Shown here in pieces: positions 21,263 through 34,115 of a stretch of DNA of 64,000 nt; position 1 is the stretch's first letter; each line of letters begins with the position of its first letter. Under the pieces are notes generated by a model. That model searched no databases. It saw only the letters and a list, made by a program, of their open reading frames with translations, and was not told where the DNA came from. The stretch covers positions 27,282,318 to 27,346,317 of the forward strand of contig NC_087068.1 of the NCBI RefSeq assembly GCF_963678635.1, given 5' to 3'. A program made the translations under genes and the position numbers. This DNA comes from Symsagittifera roscoffensis. Lineage: Eukaryota; Xenacoelomorpha; Acoela; Convolutidae.

Positions 21263-22380
21263 TTTAAGCGAGTTTTTTTCAAATGCGAATTTTTTTTGGC
21301 CAAAATTTTTCGGCAAAATTATTTAAATATTCATTACAAAACTATTGAGAAACTTCTTTGCAAATAATCTGATCAAAAATTGCGTCCTCAATTAATAAAA
21401 ACTTCTAAGGGGTGAATTGTGTGAAAACCAAAAAAGGCTTTTTCTTAACCCAATTTAAAATCAAACATTGGCCTTTAAATGCAAACAAATTTAGGCTGCT
21501 AGGCAAAAAATGTTTCTTTGCAAACAATTTCAAAACTTTTTCATTTTTCCTAATATGGATTAAAGCACTGATATGGCATACTTTTTGGTTTAAAAAATGA
21601 CCCAGAAGTGGATATTTGTAAGTTGGTAATTTAATTTGAATTTCGGTAAATAGTGCGCTCTATTTCAAGTCAATTCGAAGCACTTTTGTGTTTGTCACTT
21701 TGCATTCTCAGGTTTTATCAATTTTTTCCGCATCAATTAAATCAGCATTGTTGTGAGAGAATAAAAACGAAAAACAAAGTAAACATGTTTAAAAGATCAT
21801 TTTTGGAAATTGGAGCGCAGCGTTGAATTGTTTTTGGTAAAAGAACCAAATTTAAATCAAATCTGGCGGGTTAACATTTTGTCTCTTTGGTCGAGCTGTG
21901 CCAAAAATTTGTCTCATTATCTGTTTCAGTTTGCTTGTTCTGTTCAACTCAATCAATATTCAATGTCTTACCTAGATGTATGTTGTGTTTATTTGTTATG
22001 ATTTTTCTCAGCGTCTGCTATTTTAAAAAATAGAAAAAGCACATTATTGATCTCAGCTAGTGATTCTGCAATGAAAATACTTGACAAAAAATAAGTAAAA
22101 TTTTGATTGGAAAACGCTTACAAATCTTCTTGTATGGAAGTTTAAGACTGAATTTGTTTTGAAAACTCGTTTTTGGCACGCCAAAAACTGATTCTAAATA
22201 CGATATTTTTCAGTTTGAAAATCATGGGCATGAATTGTTTTCTCAATTTGTTTTTTCAGATTTACAAATCGAGAAAAAGATGAGTTTTTCTTAAAAGCTA
22301 GTTTTTCAGTTTCCATGCTATGGGAATTATAAATATTTTTCGAGGCTGAAAAAGTCCAGCTCAAAGTCCAACTCAAATTT
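21263..22380. other. Gene-free AT-rich interval
   Basis: No ORF with protein-like composition and no repeat structure that I can define. Confidence 0.5.
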
Positions 22381-22618
22381 TAGGGGAGCGGTGGTGAAGT
22401 GGTTGCGTCTCCGCCTCTCAATCGAAAGGTCGGATGTTCGAGGCCCACCATGATCCGTGCTCGTTGCTTGAGGGTGAAGCAACATTACCCAGCCCAGAAA
22501 AATAACCAATAAAAAAGAATGTAGTTCTTAAACAGAGGCACAACAGCGGTTTGCCGTGATGAGCTGTACAGCTCTTGTGTTGGTCCTTTCCCCCGTGGAT
22601 AAATGGTCTTAAAAAAAT
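22381..22618 (+). mobile_element. tRNA-derived SINE
   Basis: The head has a Pol III A box, TGGTGAAGTGG (22392-22402), and a B box, GTTCGAGGCC (22436-22445), about 34 bp apart as in a tRNA. A non-tRNA body of about 170 bp follows and ends in an A-rich run at about 22610-22617. The acceptor stem does not pair well, so it is not a functional tRNA. A related head is at 28111-28164. Confidence 0.65.
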
Positions 22619-22929
22619 GCCCTACATATGTTTTCTTCCTTTTGAAGAAAAAGAAGAAAAAAATTTGAAGTCAATTATATACTTTAAAAAAATTGGAAAT
22701 ATACATACAGTCAAAACGTTTCCGTTGCATGACAAAGAAACGAAAAACTTTTCAAATATTTTTTTTTTCAGTCAACGGCAAAGTTTTGTCCGATGAAGCG
22801 AGGCTTAGTAAACAATCAACATGCTTGTTTGCTAACAAATCATTTTTGTGAGAAATATTTCTAAAAATGGTATCAGGGTAGTTTAGTTAAGTAATAGCTA
22901 ACATGTTTTATCCCTCAACAAAATTAATT

Positions 22930-23480
22930 TTCAATGATTATTTTTTGCTACAAAAGATGAATAACAGGCATGAAAAACAAACACACCGTAAGAAAGGTTG
23001 TTCACTCTGACAAAATGCATAAGATTAATGTTTTAGAACATTTCAAGATTTGAAATAGTTTTTTTTAGGGTATAACAGCAATTTTGAGGGACCAAAAACT
23101 AAACTAGCAACGTTAAATTGTCTCAGTAGAAGTATTTATGCTGTTTTTTTTAATAATCAGTTCCAAACCAATATATGAATGGCCAGCAAAATGATTATTT
23201 TGGGGTTGAAGGAGGAAACGCAAGTGGCCCCATCCTTGTCATTGCGATGTTCCTTGCCTCCTTTCACGCATTGCTTAAACCCATAGTTGTACTCTGCGCA
23301 CTCATAACTTGGGTAAATTCCAGTTATGTTGCGGATATCATCGTGCATTTTTTATATTCGCGGGATATGCTAGTTTGCTTTTGGCAGCCATACCAAGCAA
23401 CAATCAGATGCATCGGAAGGTACGTCATTTTTGCAGAAATTGAGAACATCAGCATCCAAAAACATACGGCTACGAAACTG
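22930..23480 (-). pseudogene. Cys-rich secreted-protein fragment, copy A
   Basis: On the minus strand, 23346-23160 encodes a Cys-containing stretch (YPSYECAEYNYGFKQC). It ends in a hydrophobic C-terminus (IIILLAIHILVW) that looks like a GPI signal or TM end. Further Cys-bearing coding (NDVPSDASDCCLVW) lies upstream at about 23390-23450, but stops intervene. The block, with its flanks, is repeated at 26905-27780. I infer duplicated remains of an extracellular protein gene; the family is not recognised. Confidence 0.4.
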
Positions 23481-23606
23481 AAACAAAACTGCTTCTATCA
23501 CGTTAAGTACTCAAACGTTCCGACTGCCCCGGAACCTCTATTAAAATCTTTTCTTGTAAAAAAGTTTTTACTGTTAAAAAAAGAGACATTTAAATTTCTT
23601 TTTTAA

Positions 23607-25283
23607 TCCTTATGTGAACTAGAAAGGGATATTTTTGCGTGAGGTACCACTTCAATAAGAGTAATGTGCCTGTCTCATTTCAAATTAAAAAGTTATAGGT
23701 GCAAACCTGATTATCCATATCTTTCAGACAGATCAAATTTTCAAAAAATTGCTGAACATGGGGCAGAAAAATTTTTAATTTTCAAGTGATGAAATGCACA
23801 AAAATGTTTTCACGTTCCGGATGTTTTTTAATAACAAAAAAAATTCACGGTTGAAAATTTGATATATGATATATGAATCTGTTTATTAGAACATAGCCAG
23901 ATAAAACAGTGTGAAATTTTGTTTATATGGTGTTTATATGGCATTGTTTGACCATTCAACCAGAGGGCGTCAGAAAGGTGCTCTTAGTGCCAAATAACCC
24001 CCGTAAACAGCAGAAAAAGTTTAAACTTTTGAACTCAAAAATAATCTCTGGAAAACTAAAGTTCTTTAGTACGCCGTCGTATAAATTTGATTTCACATAA
24101 AATGTAATATAAAAAAAACAATAAAAAAACACCTAAATCAAAATTAATTAGTCGCTTTCTTTCAAATTCGGAGCAATGATTTGTAAATAGAAAATATAAA
24201 ACAATCGAAGCATATAACAATTTGGTGTAGAACAAGCTGCTACTTCAATTAGTTATAATATAGATTACAACTAAACGTATCAGGACCTAGCTCTTAAAAA
24301 TCTGACTGCCGCAAATACCTTGGGTAATTTTTATTCCGGTTTTCGAAGAAAATTAGAAATTTATATGATGGGGATATTTTGTGGTTCCGGTGTGCTACCC
24401 ACTATACTAAATCTCCATGGAGTTCCGACCCAAGTAAACGGCTCGTTTAATACTTTGAAAACTTCATCTATGAGGTTCACTATCCAAACGAAATCCGGCA
24501 TGCTAATAGGTCATATTATTTTTCCTCATACTGTAAAATTGATGTTGGCAGTCCATACAATAACCAAAAACTTTTGAAATTTAATTAAAAGGCAGTCAAT
24601 TTTCAAGCTGCTAAATAGCACTGCCGGCTCTGGTTGAATGTAAATACTAATAGAAATAAAATTTAAGAACACGGTCAATTTGGTTTTGACAACGAGGTCA
24701 ACTTGAATTTTAAAAAATGAAATGACTTTTAAACCAGTTGTTATGGGAAAGGTTTATGATAAAAAGAGATGTATAGCGTTTTATGATCCTTTTGCAATCA
24801 TAATTTTGCTTCAATTCACTTTGAACTGAATTTTAAGGTTGAATTTATTCATCGCTTACATTATGCGTTAATGCATTTTAAAAAATATTGCTATATTCCA
24901 TAATCTCAACTTAAGCGAACTATAACTTTTTTGGTGGTAAGTCTGTAATTCGATATCAGCAAACCAAAAACGAATGGACCAGATCAGTAAATCAAAAATG
25001 AGATTTGTATAACACGACAAATTTTATTGAAAAAAAAAACAAAAATTGAATTAAAAAATGAAATTCCCGCAATGGATGAAATAATTGTGTATTTTGATTA
25101 ACTGATCAGGTTAATTTACTTAAACATCAGAATACACCGCATTTGTGTTCCATGAATAAAAATCGATTATAGTTGAGTTTCACTGTCAGTGTGCACAAAG
25201 GTGAAAAAAATCGATTTTAATGAATTAAAAATGGGTTAGAATATTACGATTTTTCGAGGCAACAAATAGTTTTTAATTTGGGA
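23607..25283. other. Gene-free interval
   Basis: AT-rich. The minus strand at 24290-24575 has fragments with protein-like composition, including several Cys and Trp, but with stops in every frame. No gene can be supported. Confidence 0.4.
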
Positions 25284-25400
25284 GTTGTTGGTTCAGGTGC
25301 GGGTATTGAGTGATTCAGGTGGGGGTGTTCAGGTGTGGGCGGGGGGGGGTACCAGAAGGCCACGTGGAGGGTTCAGGTGTGGGGGAGGGGCAATGGGCGA
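25284..25400 (+). repeat. G-rich TTCAGGTG(N)GGG repeat
   Basis: TTCAGGTG followed by a G-run occurs four times (about 25292, 25312, 25329 and 25371), with runs up to 10 G. It could form a G-quadruplex on the plus strand. It is isolated in an AT-rich region. Confidence 0.6.
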
Positions 25401-26576
25401 TGGGGAAACATTTTTGCAATTTGAGTTTAGGTATAGAAATGGAGAAGGCCGTACCCTCACTTTTCAAAGACTTCGCATTACTCATTTTTTAAATGCAGAA
25501 ATTCTTGCAAAAGTTTCCACAACGCGAAACGAAAATAGAGTGGAAAAAAATCCATGTTAATGGATTTCAAATGAAATATAAGTCATTATATTTTTGCAAG
25601 AAAAAATGGATATAAATTCATTTTTTGGGCCAATTTTGTTGTCTAAGCTTAATATGGGAATCGGATATATTGACAATGTTTTAGACCACAAAAATCCATT
25701 ATGATCAATCTTTTTAAACTTTTCTTAGATGCGGGACAGAACGCACCCCCATTTTCCAGGTCACATAATCTCATGAAAAAGGGGCGTAGATAATTTCTAA
25801 CCTGGAAAACTAGCGCGTATTAGTAATTGCGGTGATTTTTGACAAGCAAACTTCAACTTTTATTAAACTATTTTGTCAGAAATATCTGAGCTCAAAATTT
25901 TAAGAAAAGCAAATTACATTTGTTTTTTATCCATGTTTTTGATTCAACTTATTTTAATTCTGCTAAATCTAAATAGCCAGTCATAGCAGTCAAAATTTCC
26001 CTGATACGAGCAGTTTTGTTATATTTCAATTCAACAAATCTATATTGAAAAGAGTTATCATATCGACAAATGAAAACTCCCAGCAGATAAATTTTATTAC
26101 GGATTAAGCAAACGTCCTCGCCATCCACCCACATTTACTTAGATAGAAGTATGTTAGTTTGGCTTTGAGTTGGGTTTATCAAAAAAGATAATACAACACC
26201 GCGGTTTTGTCGTGCATTAAGCACAAAAGCAAAAGATCACACATGAGTGTTTTAATAAAAAAAAAATTACAAAAAATTTACGGAAAACGATTTTTCTAGG
26301 GGTTCATATTTGAGCAATTAGGCTTATTGATTACATTAGAGCGTCAAATATAAATACCCTGCAATTGGGAAGTGCCAATGCAGATAAACAATTATTAATC
26401 TGCATCCAGTTTTAAGAAAATATATTCAAATGTAATGAAAAATTTTTTTTAGGGTCAGACTTTTGAATTGTGAAAAATCACATAGAACTCAGATTTAATT
26501 AGGCAAGTAAATGTCCGTAATTATTTGGTTTTTGCTTTTTGTTTATTTTGTTTTGTTTTGTTTGGTCTGATTATGT

Positions 26577-26613
26577 TTTTTATTTTGTTTTTGTTTTTGT
26601 TTTTGTTTTTGTT
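26577..26613 (+). repeat. (TTTTTG)n microsatellite
   Basis: About six consecutive TTTTTG units. Confidence 0.8.
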
Positions 26614-26904
26614 TCCACAATCATAAGTTACACAAGCTTACATTTAACAAAATACTCGGTTGCTACAAAAAACAATTCATTAAAAATCATTGAAAAATCA
26701 TTACTTAAAACAGCAACAAATAATTTATATGGATACCAGCTAACATTCATTTTTGGTCATTGAGCAAAATTAGCTCTATCTAATTAATCCAGATTACTTG
26801 TTTCAAAAGATGAATAGAGGGGCACTAAGAACTAACACATCGGAAGAGGGATTGAGTTTTTTATTTTAGCTAAGGTAAATTTTGTTCAATTTTTTTGGTA
26901 ACTC

Positions 26905-27780
26905 TTTTTAACAAAATGCAGTTGACCGACATTTTAGAACATTTCAAGGCTTAAATTGTTTTATTAGGACAACACAGCAACTTTGCAAGACTAAAAAACA
27001 AGTTAAGCATAGTACTGTTAAGATTACTCAGTTTCAGCTGTTTGTACTGTTTCTTTGTATTAAGAGCGTGGAAACAAATATCATGGCCAACAAAAATTGT
27101 TTTGCGAATGAAGGAAAACATATTGCAATATTTTTGTGCGTGCGGTGTTTATGGCCATGCGTTGATTGAAACTACTGTGGTACGCTTCGCATTTGTAACT
27201 TGTGTGAGTTGCTCTCCTGTTGTGAACATCATCGTGCATTTTGCATATCCGAGGATCATGATTGTTGTTCCGACGTTCGTAGCGAAAAAAAAACGGAATA
27301 TTTGTGGTCGAGGTGGTTTCTTATTCAAACCAGTTTCGACTTTTTAATCAGCCATGTTGACGGAATTTTTTAAATATCCTTCAAAAGGTATTGTTGTCCT
27401 GAGCTTAAACTTGAAATATAACTTACTCGAGATCATTTTTTGTAAAACTATGGGGGTTGTAAGTTAGCCATTTTTGCCAGTTGGGGACAAATACCGCGCG
27501 ATATACCGAGCAAAATTGATCACTTTGTACTTTATATGGCTTGTGGAGGATGATTTTTAAACAAATAGCAGTTTTTAAATAAAATTGTTTTCATTTTTGT
27601 TTATGACATTTAAATTTCTTAATGTTATTACTGCTCCATAGACTTTAAAGGGATATCGGAACATTCAGGGCTTCGCCCTGAAACGAGCAGTCTTGTTTGC
27701 TTTTGGCAACCATATCAAGCATCAATAAGATGCATCCGAAGATATTTTTTGCAGAAGATGCAATTGTCATCTTCCAAAAA
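26905..27780 (-). pseudogene. Cys-rich secreted-protein fragment, copy B, interrupted by a repeat
   Basis: Paralogue of 22930-23480. Matching landmarks are TTTTAGAACATTTCAAG at 26933, the CATCGTGCATTTT block at 27232, and TTTGCTTTTGGCAACCATA at 27696. Coding is more degraded than in copy A. The match is split at 27265-27695 by an inserted hairpin-ended repeat that copy A lacks. Confidence 0.55.
27265..27695 (-). mobile_element. Hairpin-ended short repeat inserted in copy B
   Basis: It begins TGTTCCGAC and ends with the hairpin CAGGGCTTCGCCCTG and then ACGAGCAGTCTTG. This is the reverse orientation of the copies at 35125-36189. It is about 431 bp, with an internal deletion relative to the roughly 530-bp copies. 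Comparison with copy A shows the empty site between GATTG and TTTGC. Confidence 0.7.
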
Positions 27781-28104
27781 GTTGAAGCTCAAAACTGAAA
27801 TCTAGAAAGTCAAAACTGAAATCATTTCATTTAATTTGAACTCAAAATCAAAAAATCTTTGAAAAGAATTGGTTGATCACATTAAATGGAAAGTGCTACT
27901 GCAGTCAGTTTCGATATAGATCACGGCTGGCCGTATCAGTGCCACAAATTTCATATTCCCACTCAGGGTTGGATTTAGATTTTTCTCGAAAGGGGCGGAT
28001 TTTAAAACAAATTTCGGAAATTTTATCGAACTTTTTTTTAGATCTACCAAATAGATTTTCTGGAGCTCTACCATATCACTAAAAAGACCTCAATTTGACC
28101 CCAA

Positions 28105-28170
28105 TTCATGTGGCCTAACGATTAGCACAACCGCCTACAAAACGAAAGGTCGCGAGTTCGAGCCACAGCA
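28105..28170 (+). mobile_element. tRNA-like SINE head
   Basis: The A-box-like TGGCCTAACGATTAG (28111-28125) and B-box-like GAGTTCGAGCC (28154-28164) match in spacing and in the CGAAAGGTCG segment shared with 22381-22618. The body diverges. It is probably another SINE family member rather than a tRNA gene. Confidence 0.5.
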
Positions 28171-28199
28171 CGAGAGAATTTTTCTAGCTAGAAATAGCC

Positions 28200-30690
28200 T
28201 AGATTTAGCTAATTTCTGGTCAAAAATAAAGAATTTCAAGAAAATCCCTGCTTTATTTAAACATTTCACAAAGAACTTCTGACCAGAAAACAGATTAGAT
28301 ATAAAGTATTACAGGTCAGAAAAGAAGGATTTTCTCGGTACGGGTAGCAATGAATTGTCATAATTCAATGACAAGGGGCATAGACTTTTTTGTTCCTTTT
28401 TTTCGGAAAAGACATTGCTGAATAAAAAAGGACAATTTCCAGTTTAAAAACTGGGAGAGGATTTGCCAAAAAATTGCTCAAAATTTGTATTTTTTGTTTC
28501 AATTTTTTTTGGAATTTTTTGTACCGAAAACTAATTCTGATACTTAACGGGCAATCGTAACATTCAGGGCTTTACATTTGCAATTTTCTTAAATTTCCTT
28601 TCAGCGCATCTAAATAATTCATATCAGTTAAAATTATCTAATCAACCAATTTTCAGGGACGAAACTGATCTAATGAATGAAATTAAATCCTAGTTAGCAA
28701 ATTTAGTTGTTTTCCTGGCAAATCTGGAAAAAAATCTCTAAATGATTGCTAAAATGAGATAAACTTACAATGTCATACTTAATACAGAACGGGCACAAAA
28801 CTAGCTGTATATCACAGAGAACAATGTAAAATAATCACAACTCTCTAAAATAATCAGCTGATTTCCCTATATTGTTTTTTTCGCTATTCTTTTCATGGAC
28901 TGATACATGGGCGACGAATCGATCAACTAATAAGCTATGTCTTCATATGTGGTCCATGTTATAATTAGTAACAGAAAACTGTTGACTGTTGCATTTTATG
29001 CATCAAACGCTCTTCACTTATCTGAAATATAGCTCACACATATTTGTAAAAAAAGTCTATGCAATGATCGCAAGTAAACAAAAAAAAACTGACTTCTTTA
29101 CAAACAAATTATGAGTTAAAGAATAATATACATGGTTTCAAAACTACTTGAATTTCAAATAAAATTTCAGGACCGATATTTTTAAAACTAAATTCACCCA
29201 ATTCGGGGAAATGGACCAATAGCAAAGTTTTTTATTCGACTGGGAAATTTGAAAACCAAATCTTTTTCAAAACAAGAAGTTGATCACGTCTTTTGAGACC
29301 TTATAACTTTCGCTGTTTGATAGTGGAGTTTGCTTTCTTTTTACTAACGTCTAAAAAAAAGAAGTTAACTGAATGTAGAAACGATCAAAAATCAAAAATT
29401 TATTTACAAAAAAAAACATCAACTAAATGCGAACAATAATCGAGTGCAATCCAGAGGCCAAAAAAAAATTTTTTCTTAGCCAATTTTTAATTTTTTTTTT
29501 GGTTTAAACGATCTTATGAGCCGGTCAGTTTCTTCGTTTTTTGTATTTGAGGATGAACCAGACTTGCGCACCAGCAAAATCAAAATTTAAGAGCTAATCC
29601 TGAAAAATAGAAAACTACGTTCATTGACTCCAAATAATCCTTTATGATTGATTCTTATTAGCTGAAGAAAGTTTTCTGATTTATGTAATAAAATCGGTTT
29701 AAGCAAAAAAAAATAGAAGTTGCAAATAGATAGTTCATATTGACACCTGGAATAATGTAAAGGTTGATTAAACTTTTATTGAGACTGAAATTAATCGCTG
29801 ATTTTTTTAAAAAAATTTGAAACTCGAAAAAAAAAAAAGCAAAATTATGAAAAAATAACTTGGTAACCGTCTTCTCTACAGGGCTCACACATAAGAAATC
29901 GTTTCTCTGAAAGCATTTACCATTTTTTCTTATTCATTATCATCCAATCAGATTCATAAGCTATGATCTAATTCTCAGATTTACATAATCTGATATTTGA
30001 GAAGGCCATATAAAATACTAAAAAATTAGCTCTGTGCCTGTTTACAACGACAGTTACACTTTGGTTTGTTATATCCCAAAAATTTTTACAAATCACTAAT
30101 TGCTTTGTACAACGCTACAAAAATTGTTGTTTGCGTATTAGTATAACTAATTCTAACGAAATCTTTCTCTTTCTGCAAATTTTTAACAAAAACGTTTTCT
30201 TTTTTCTAACGAAATTTTTTCTTTTCCCAAATTTTATTGTTTATAAAATCGCAACAAAAACTGCACCAAAAACGCTCAAAATACAAATAGTTTTTGTTTT
30301 CACCGTTTTTTGTCCAAATCTAACCAAAGATAGGATAAATGAGTTTGAATGTTTACTTTTAATCAAGTTTCTCTAATTACCACATTATCCGGTAGTTCAT
30401 ATCAGTGCTATAGAAGCTTGTTCAGCTCAAAATTCATTGAAAAATTATTAACCCTAAAAACATGCGTAAAAAAATCATTTCAACTTGATGAAATATATCA
30501 TCATAGTTTTGCAAACTTTTGCTACCTATTGCAAAAAAAATCACTTCTTTGCAAAACCCTAAATATTTGCGAAAACAAAAAGATTTCATAAGAAACATGA
30601 AACATGCTGTGAAAACAATCTGTATGTTTTTGTAAATTAGTTTACTTATACGCAAGCAGCCTTTTTCTTAGTGTTATACTTTTTAACCTT
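28200..30690. other. Gene-free AT-rich interval
   Basis: No supported gene; short frames have simple-sequence composition (poly-F/K/N). Confidence 0.5.
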
Positions 30691-30696
30691 TAAAAT

Positions 30697-30826
30697 TTTT
30701 TAAAATTTATTGGAATTTAAACAACTCTGATGTAACTGTCATACTATGACAGTTACATCAGAGTTGTTTAAATTCCATCAAATTTTCATGCCTGTTTACT
30801 ATGACAGTCATAGTGAACACGCATGA
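30697..30826. repeat. Two adjacent near-perfect palindromes
   Basis: The first has 33-bp perfect arms with a single-base loop centred on GTCATACTATGAC (near 30744). It extends imperfectly for about 12 bp more on each side. The second, at about 30788-30826, is centred on CTATGACAGTCATAG. Both share the ACTATGACAG core. They could be a cruciform-forming MITE remnant. Confidence 0.8.
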
Positions 30827-32544
30827 AAAATTGCCTGAAAAAAAAACATTTCAACCTGATGAATTACATCATTAGAGTTCGGTAAATTTTTGCTATGCAC
30901 TGAAGGCAGCAACTGTTTTTTAACGTGCATATTTGTCAATTGAGAGAGGATTTATGAAGAACATGTTTTTAAAACACCTTGTAGAGCAAGCAAAAATTAT
31001 CGAAGAATTTGTCAGAAAACAAATTGAAACATTTATCGGAATGCAATCATCAGACACATGTAATACAGAAAAATAAGCTCAATTTATGAATAATTTGGCA
31101 ATCCAAGCCGATTAACACGGTTTTTCGACAAAAAAACAGAATAAAAAAAGAAACGATTTTTGATTGAGAAGAAAATAATTGACTGACTGTAGTAGTTTGT
31201 AGGTTTCAGAGATATCAATCGACGAGCAACAATGCTTGAAGTTCAATCGAGTGAATAAGTATTGATTCATATAGAAATGAATTATTTGTTCTAGAACACT
31301 TGAAAACAAATTTATTAAAGTCAGTTCCAGTTTTTGAAGATGATGAGGAAAAAATATGCTTGTGATGGTTCTTCTTTTTCAGGTATGTTTTCAAAGGAAA
31401 TTTTGCTGAGTTAGGGTATCGATCCCTGGATCATTTTAGACCCAGACCGCACTCAGTAAAAAAAGGTAATCTATTATAAATATTTTTTTTTGCTTAAAAT
31501 ACTAGAATGATCGATCAAAATTTATTAAATACAAATCGCGACAAATAGTTTAAGTAATAACTTTTATTATGATTGATATTCTTCAATCATTGTTGCTTGT
31601 AATCAGCTTTTTCCAATGAGTTTTCAAACTTTCTAAAGCAAATCATAGTCCATTATAATCGATTGTGGTTCGTTACGGTGACGTCCCTCATGCTTGAAGG
31701 ACCGAATGCTTGAAATTAATTTTAACTTACTTTCAGCCAATCAGAATTGAGTATCCAAAATCTCAAAGTAAATCACGAAAGTTTCAAAGTAGGGAAATAA
31801 ACACAGGTCATTAGTGTTATTATTGACGGATTAGATAACAAGCAGATAAGTTTTCAAGACTGAAAAATTTGTATGATTTTGAAATCATGAGATCTTGAAA
31901 ATGATGACAGAATCTTGAAAATTATCTGAACAGGAATGCAGTTGTAACCCGCAATTTGTAATATTTTTGATTATTTTCCACTGATTTAATACATTTTCTG
32001 TTAATTTTGACTTCGGTTTTGTGAGAAAGGCAGTTAGCCAAAAAAACGCTTAGCGATTTTGATTGGGTAAAATTTTTCAAGCATTCGGTCCTTCAAGCAT
32101 GAGAACCCTCCCCACAAACATTTTTACACAATTTTTATACATCAAGTACGTAATTTTTTCATGTAAGTTTAAATTTAACAGCTGGTCCTGTCGAGATCCG
32201 CGGCTTAAATAAACGGGCGCGAGCCATCATTGACAATTCAAGACCGGCTCAGTTGAAAAAAAAACGCTGCGTTCAAATCATTTTATTTGATATTACCAGC
32301 ATAGTTGGTTGTCAACATTTCTTTAACCAAAAAGTTTTGGAGACAAATTAAAGGAGGTTTTCTTTTGCAAAAAGAGGATTTGTTACAGGACAGCCCAATT
32401 TTGATTTGCTTAACTGGTGAAATACTTCTTTGTGGGGGTAGCAATTCTTTATTACGTACCATAGGTACGAAATATTTAACAAGTTCTGCCTAATTCATTC
32501 AAATTTGCCTTCAAAAAAACTACTAATCATAGTAGTCGAAAATG

Positions 32545-34115
32545 CAAGTGTTCGATGACCCGCCTTCGACCCAGGATATCATTCAATTGTTCCGGATGAA
32601 AATAAACGTCAATTATTTACTTAGGCTATAATTTTTTTAAATTAAATTAAATTTTTAAAAAATGACTGACCATAAAATGAACAATTAATGACATTTGAAA
32701 TTTTACTCTCAAAACTGGATGCACGTTAATGGAAGTTTTTCTGCGTGAAAAGTTCGCATGTGACGGTCAGAGAGACTTATGGTTAGGTTGGAGTGAACAA
32801 ATTTCTTTGCTTAAATTGGACCCCCATAAAATCCTTTTTCCGTGTAGAGTAAAGCGCTTGACTTCACACGGAAATAGGATTTTATTGTTCCGACTTTCGG
32901 TACGAAAGTAACCAAATTTGAAAAGATATTTCACCTGTGATCATTTTTCGTAAAGTTATGGGGGTTTAAAGATTGCCATTTTGGCCAATTTGGGACAATT
33001 AACGCGCGATATTTTTCGCGCTATTAACGCGTAAGCGGAGAGTTAATCCGTCTCAGAAATCGTTCCAAATTGGTTGAAAGAAGCTTATTTGCCATAATTG
33101 ATTTGTTACAAGAAGCGAAATCTATCTTTTTCTATTTTATATGGCGTGTGGGGGGTTGTTAATTTTATCAACGAAAGGTTTTGAAAATGAATTATTTCTA
33201 CGTGACTTAGTACTGATGAACGAATTTTAGACTTTATGATTTTTTATATGTTTGCTTTTTTTAGGAAAAAGTCTTACAAGATTATCTCGCTCAATATTGA
33301 TTTTTCGAGGTTTGCTTTTTGGTTTTCTCTTAAATTCCATTTAAATTCAAATGCTAACAAAACTGCTCGTAGCAGGGTGAAGCCCTGAATGTTCCGACTG
33401 CCTTTTAAGGTTTATGTAGCAGCAGTATTAACATAAAAAAAATTGAATGAAATAAAACAAAATGAAACTTTTTTTAAAAAACTTGAAATTTTTTCTATGA
33501 AAATCATCCCCCCACTTGCCATATAAAATAGAAAAAGATAAATTTTGCTCCTTGTNNNNNNNNNNNNNNNNNNNNNNNNNNNNNNNNNNNNNNNNNNNNN
33601 NNNNNNNNNNNNNNNNNNNNNNNNNNNNNNNNNNNNNNNNNNNNNNNNNNNNNNNNNNNNNNNNNNNNNNNNNNNNNNNNNNNNNNNNNNNNNNNNNNNN
33701 NNNNNNNNNNNNNNNNNNNNNNNNNNNNNNNNNNNNNNNNNNNNNNNNNNNNNNNTACTTTCGAACAATAAAATCCTATTTCCGTGTGAAGTCAAGCGCT
33801 TTACTCTACACGGAAATAGGATTTTATGGGGGTCCAATTTAAGCAAAGAAATTTGTTCACTCCAACCTAACCATAAGTCTCTCTGCCCGTCACATGCGAA
33901 ATTTTCACGCAGAAAAACTTCCATTAACGTGCATCCAGTTTTGAGAGTAAAAATTCAAATTTCATTAATTGTTCATTTTATGGTCAGTCATTTTTAAAAA
34001 TTTACTTTGATTTAAAAAAATTATAGCCTAAGTAAATAATTGACGTTTATTTTCATCCGGAACAATTGAATGATATCCTGGGTCGAAGGCGGGTCGTCGA
34101 ACACTTGCACAAGTC
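32545..34115. repeat. Large inverted repeat around an assembly gap
   Basis: Segment 32545-32905 is matched in reverse complement by 33765-34115 with few differences. The arms then pass into opposed pieces of the hairpin-ended repeat (32888-33175 reversed and about 33360-33765 forward). The centre is near 33325. Such a palindrome is hard to assemble, which fits the 200 N inside it; the N length is probably nominal. Confidence 0.75.
33556..33755. other. Assembly gap (200 N)
   Basis: Exactly 200 undetermined bases. Frames that cross it are not genes. Confidence 0.98.

Noticed and set aside
22381-22450. Functional tRNA gene
   Set aside because: A and B boxes are present but the acceptor stem does not pair, and a SINE-like body with an A-rich end follows.
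32305-32911. Short frames repeated on both sides of the gap
   Set aside because: They lie in the inverted repeat arms, have no motif and are antisense to themselves.
33412-33997. Open frames across the run of N
   Set aside because: They are open only because N codons are not stops.
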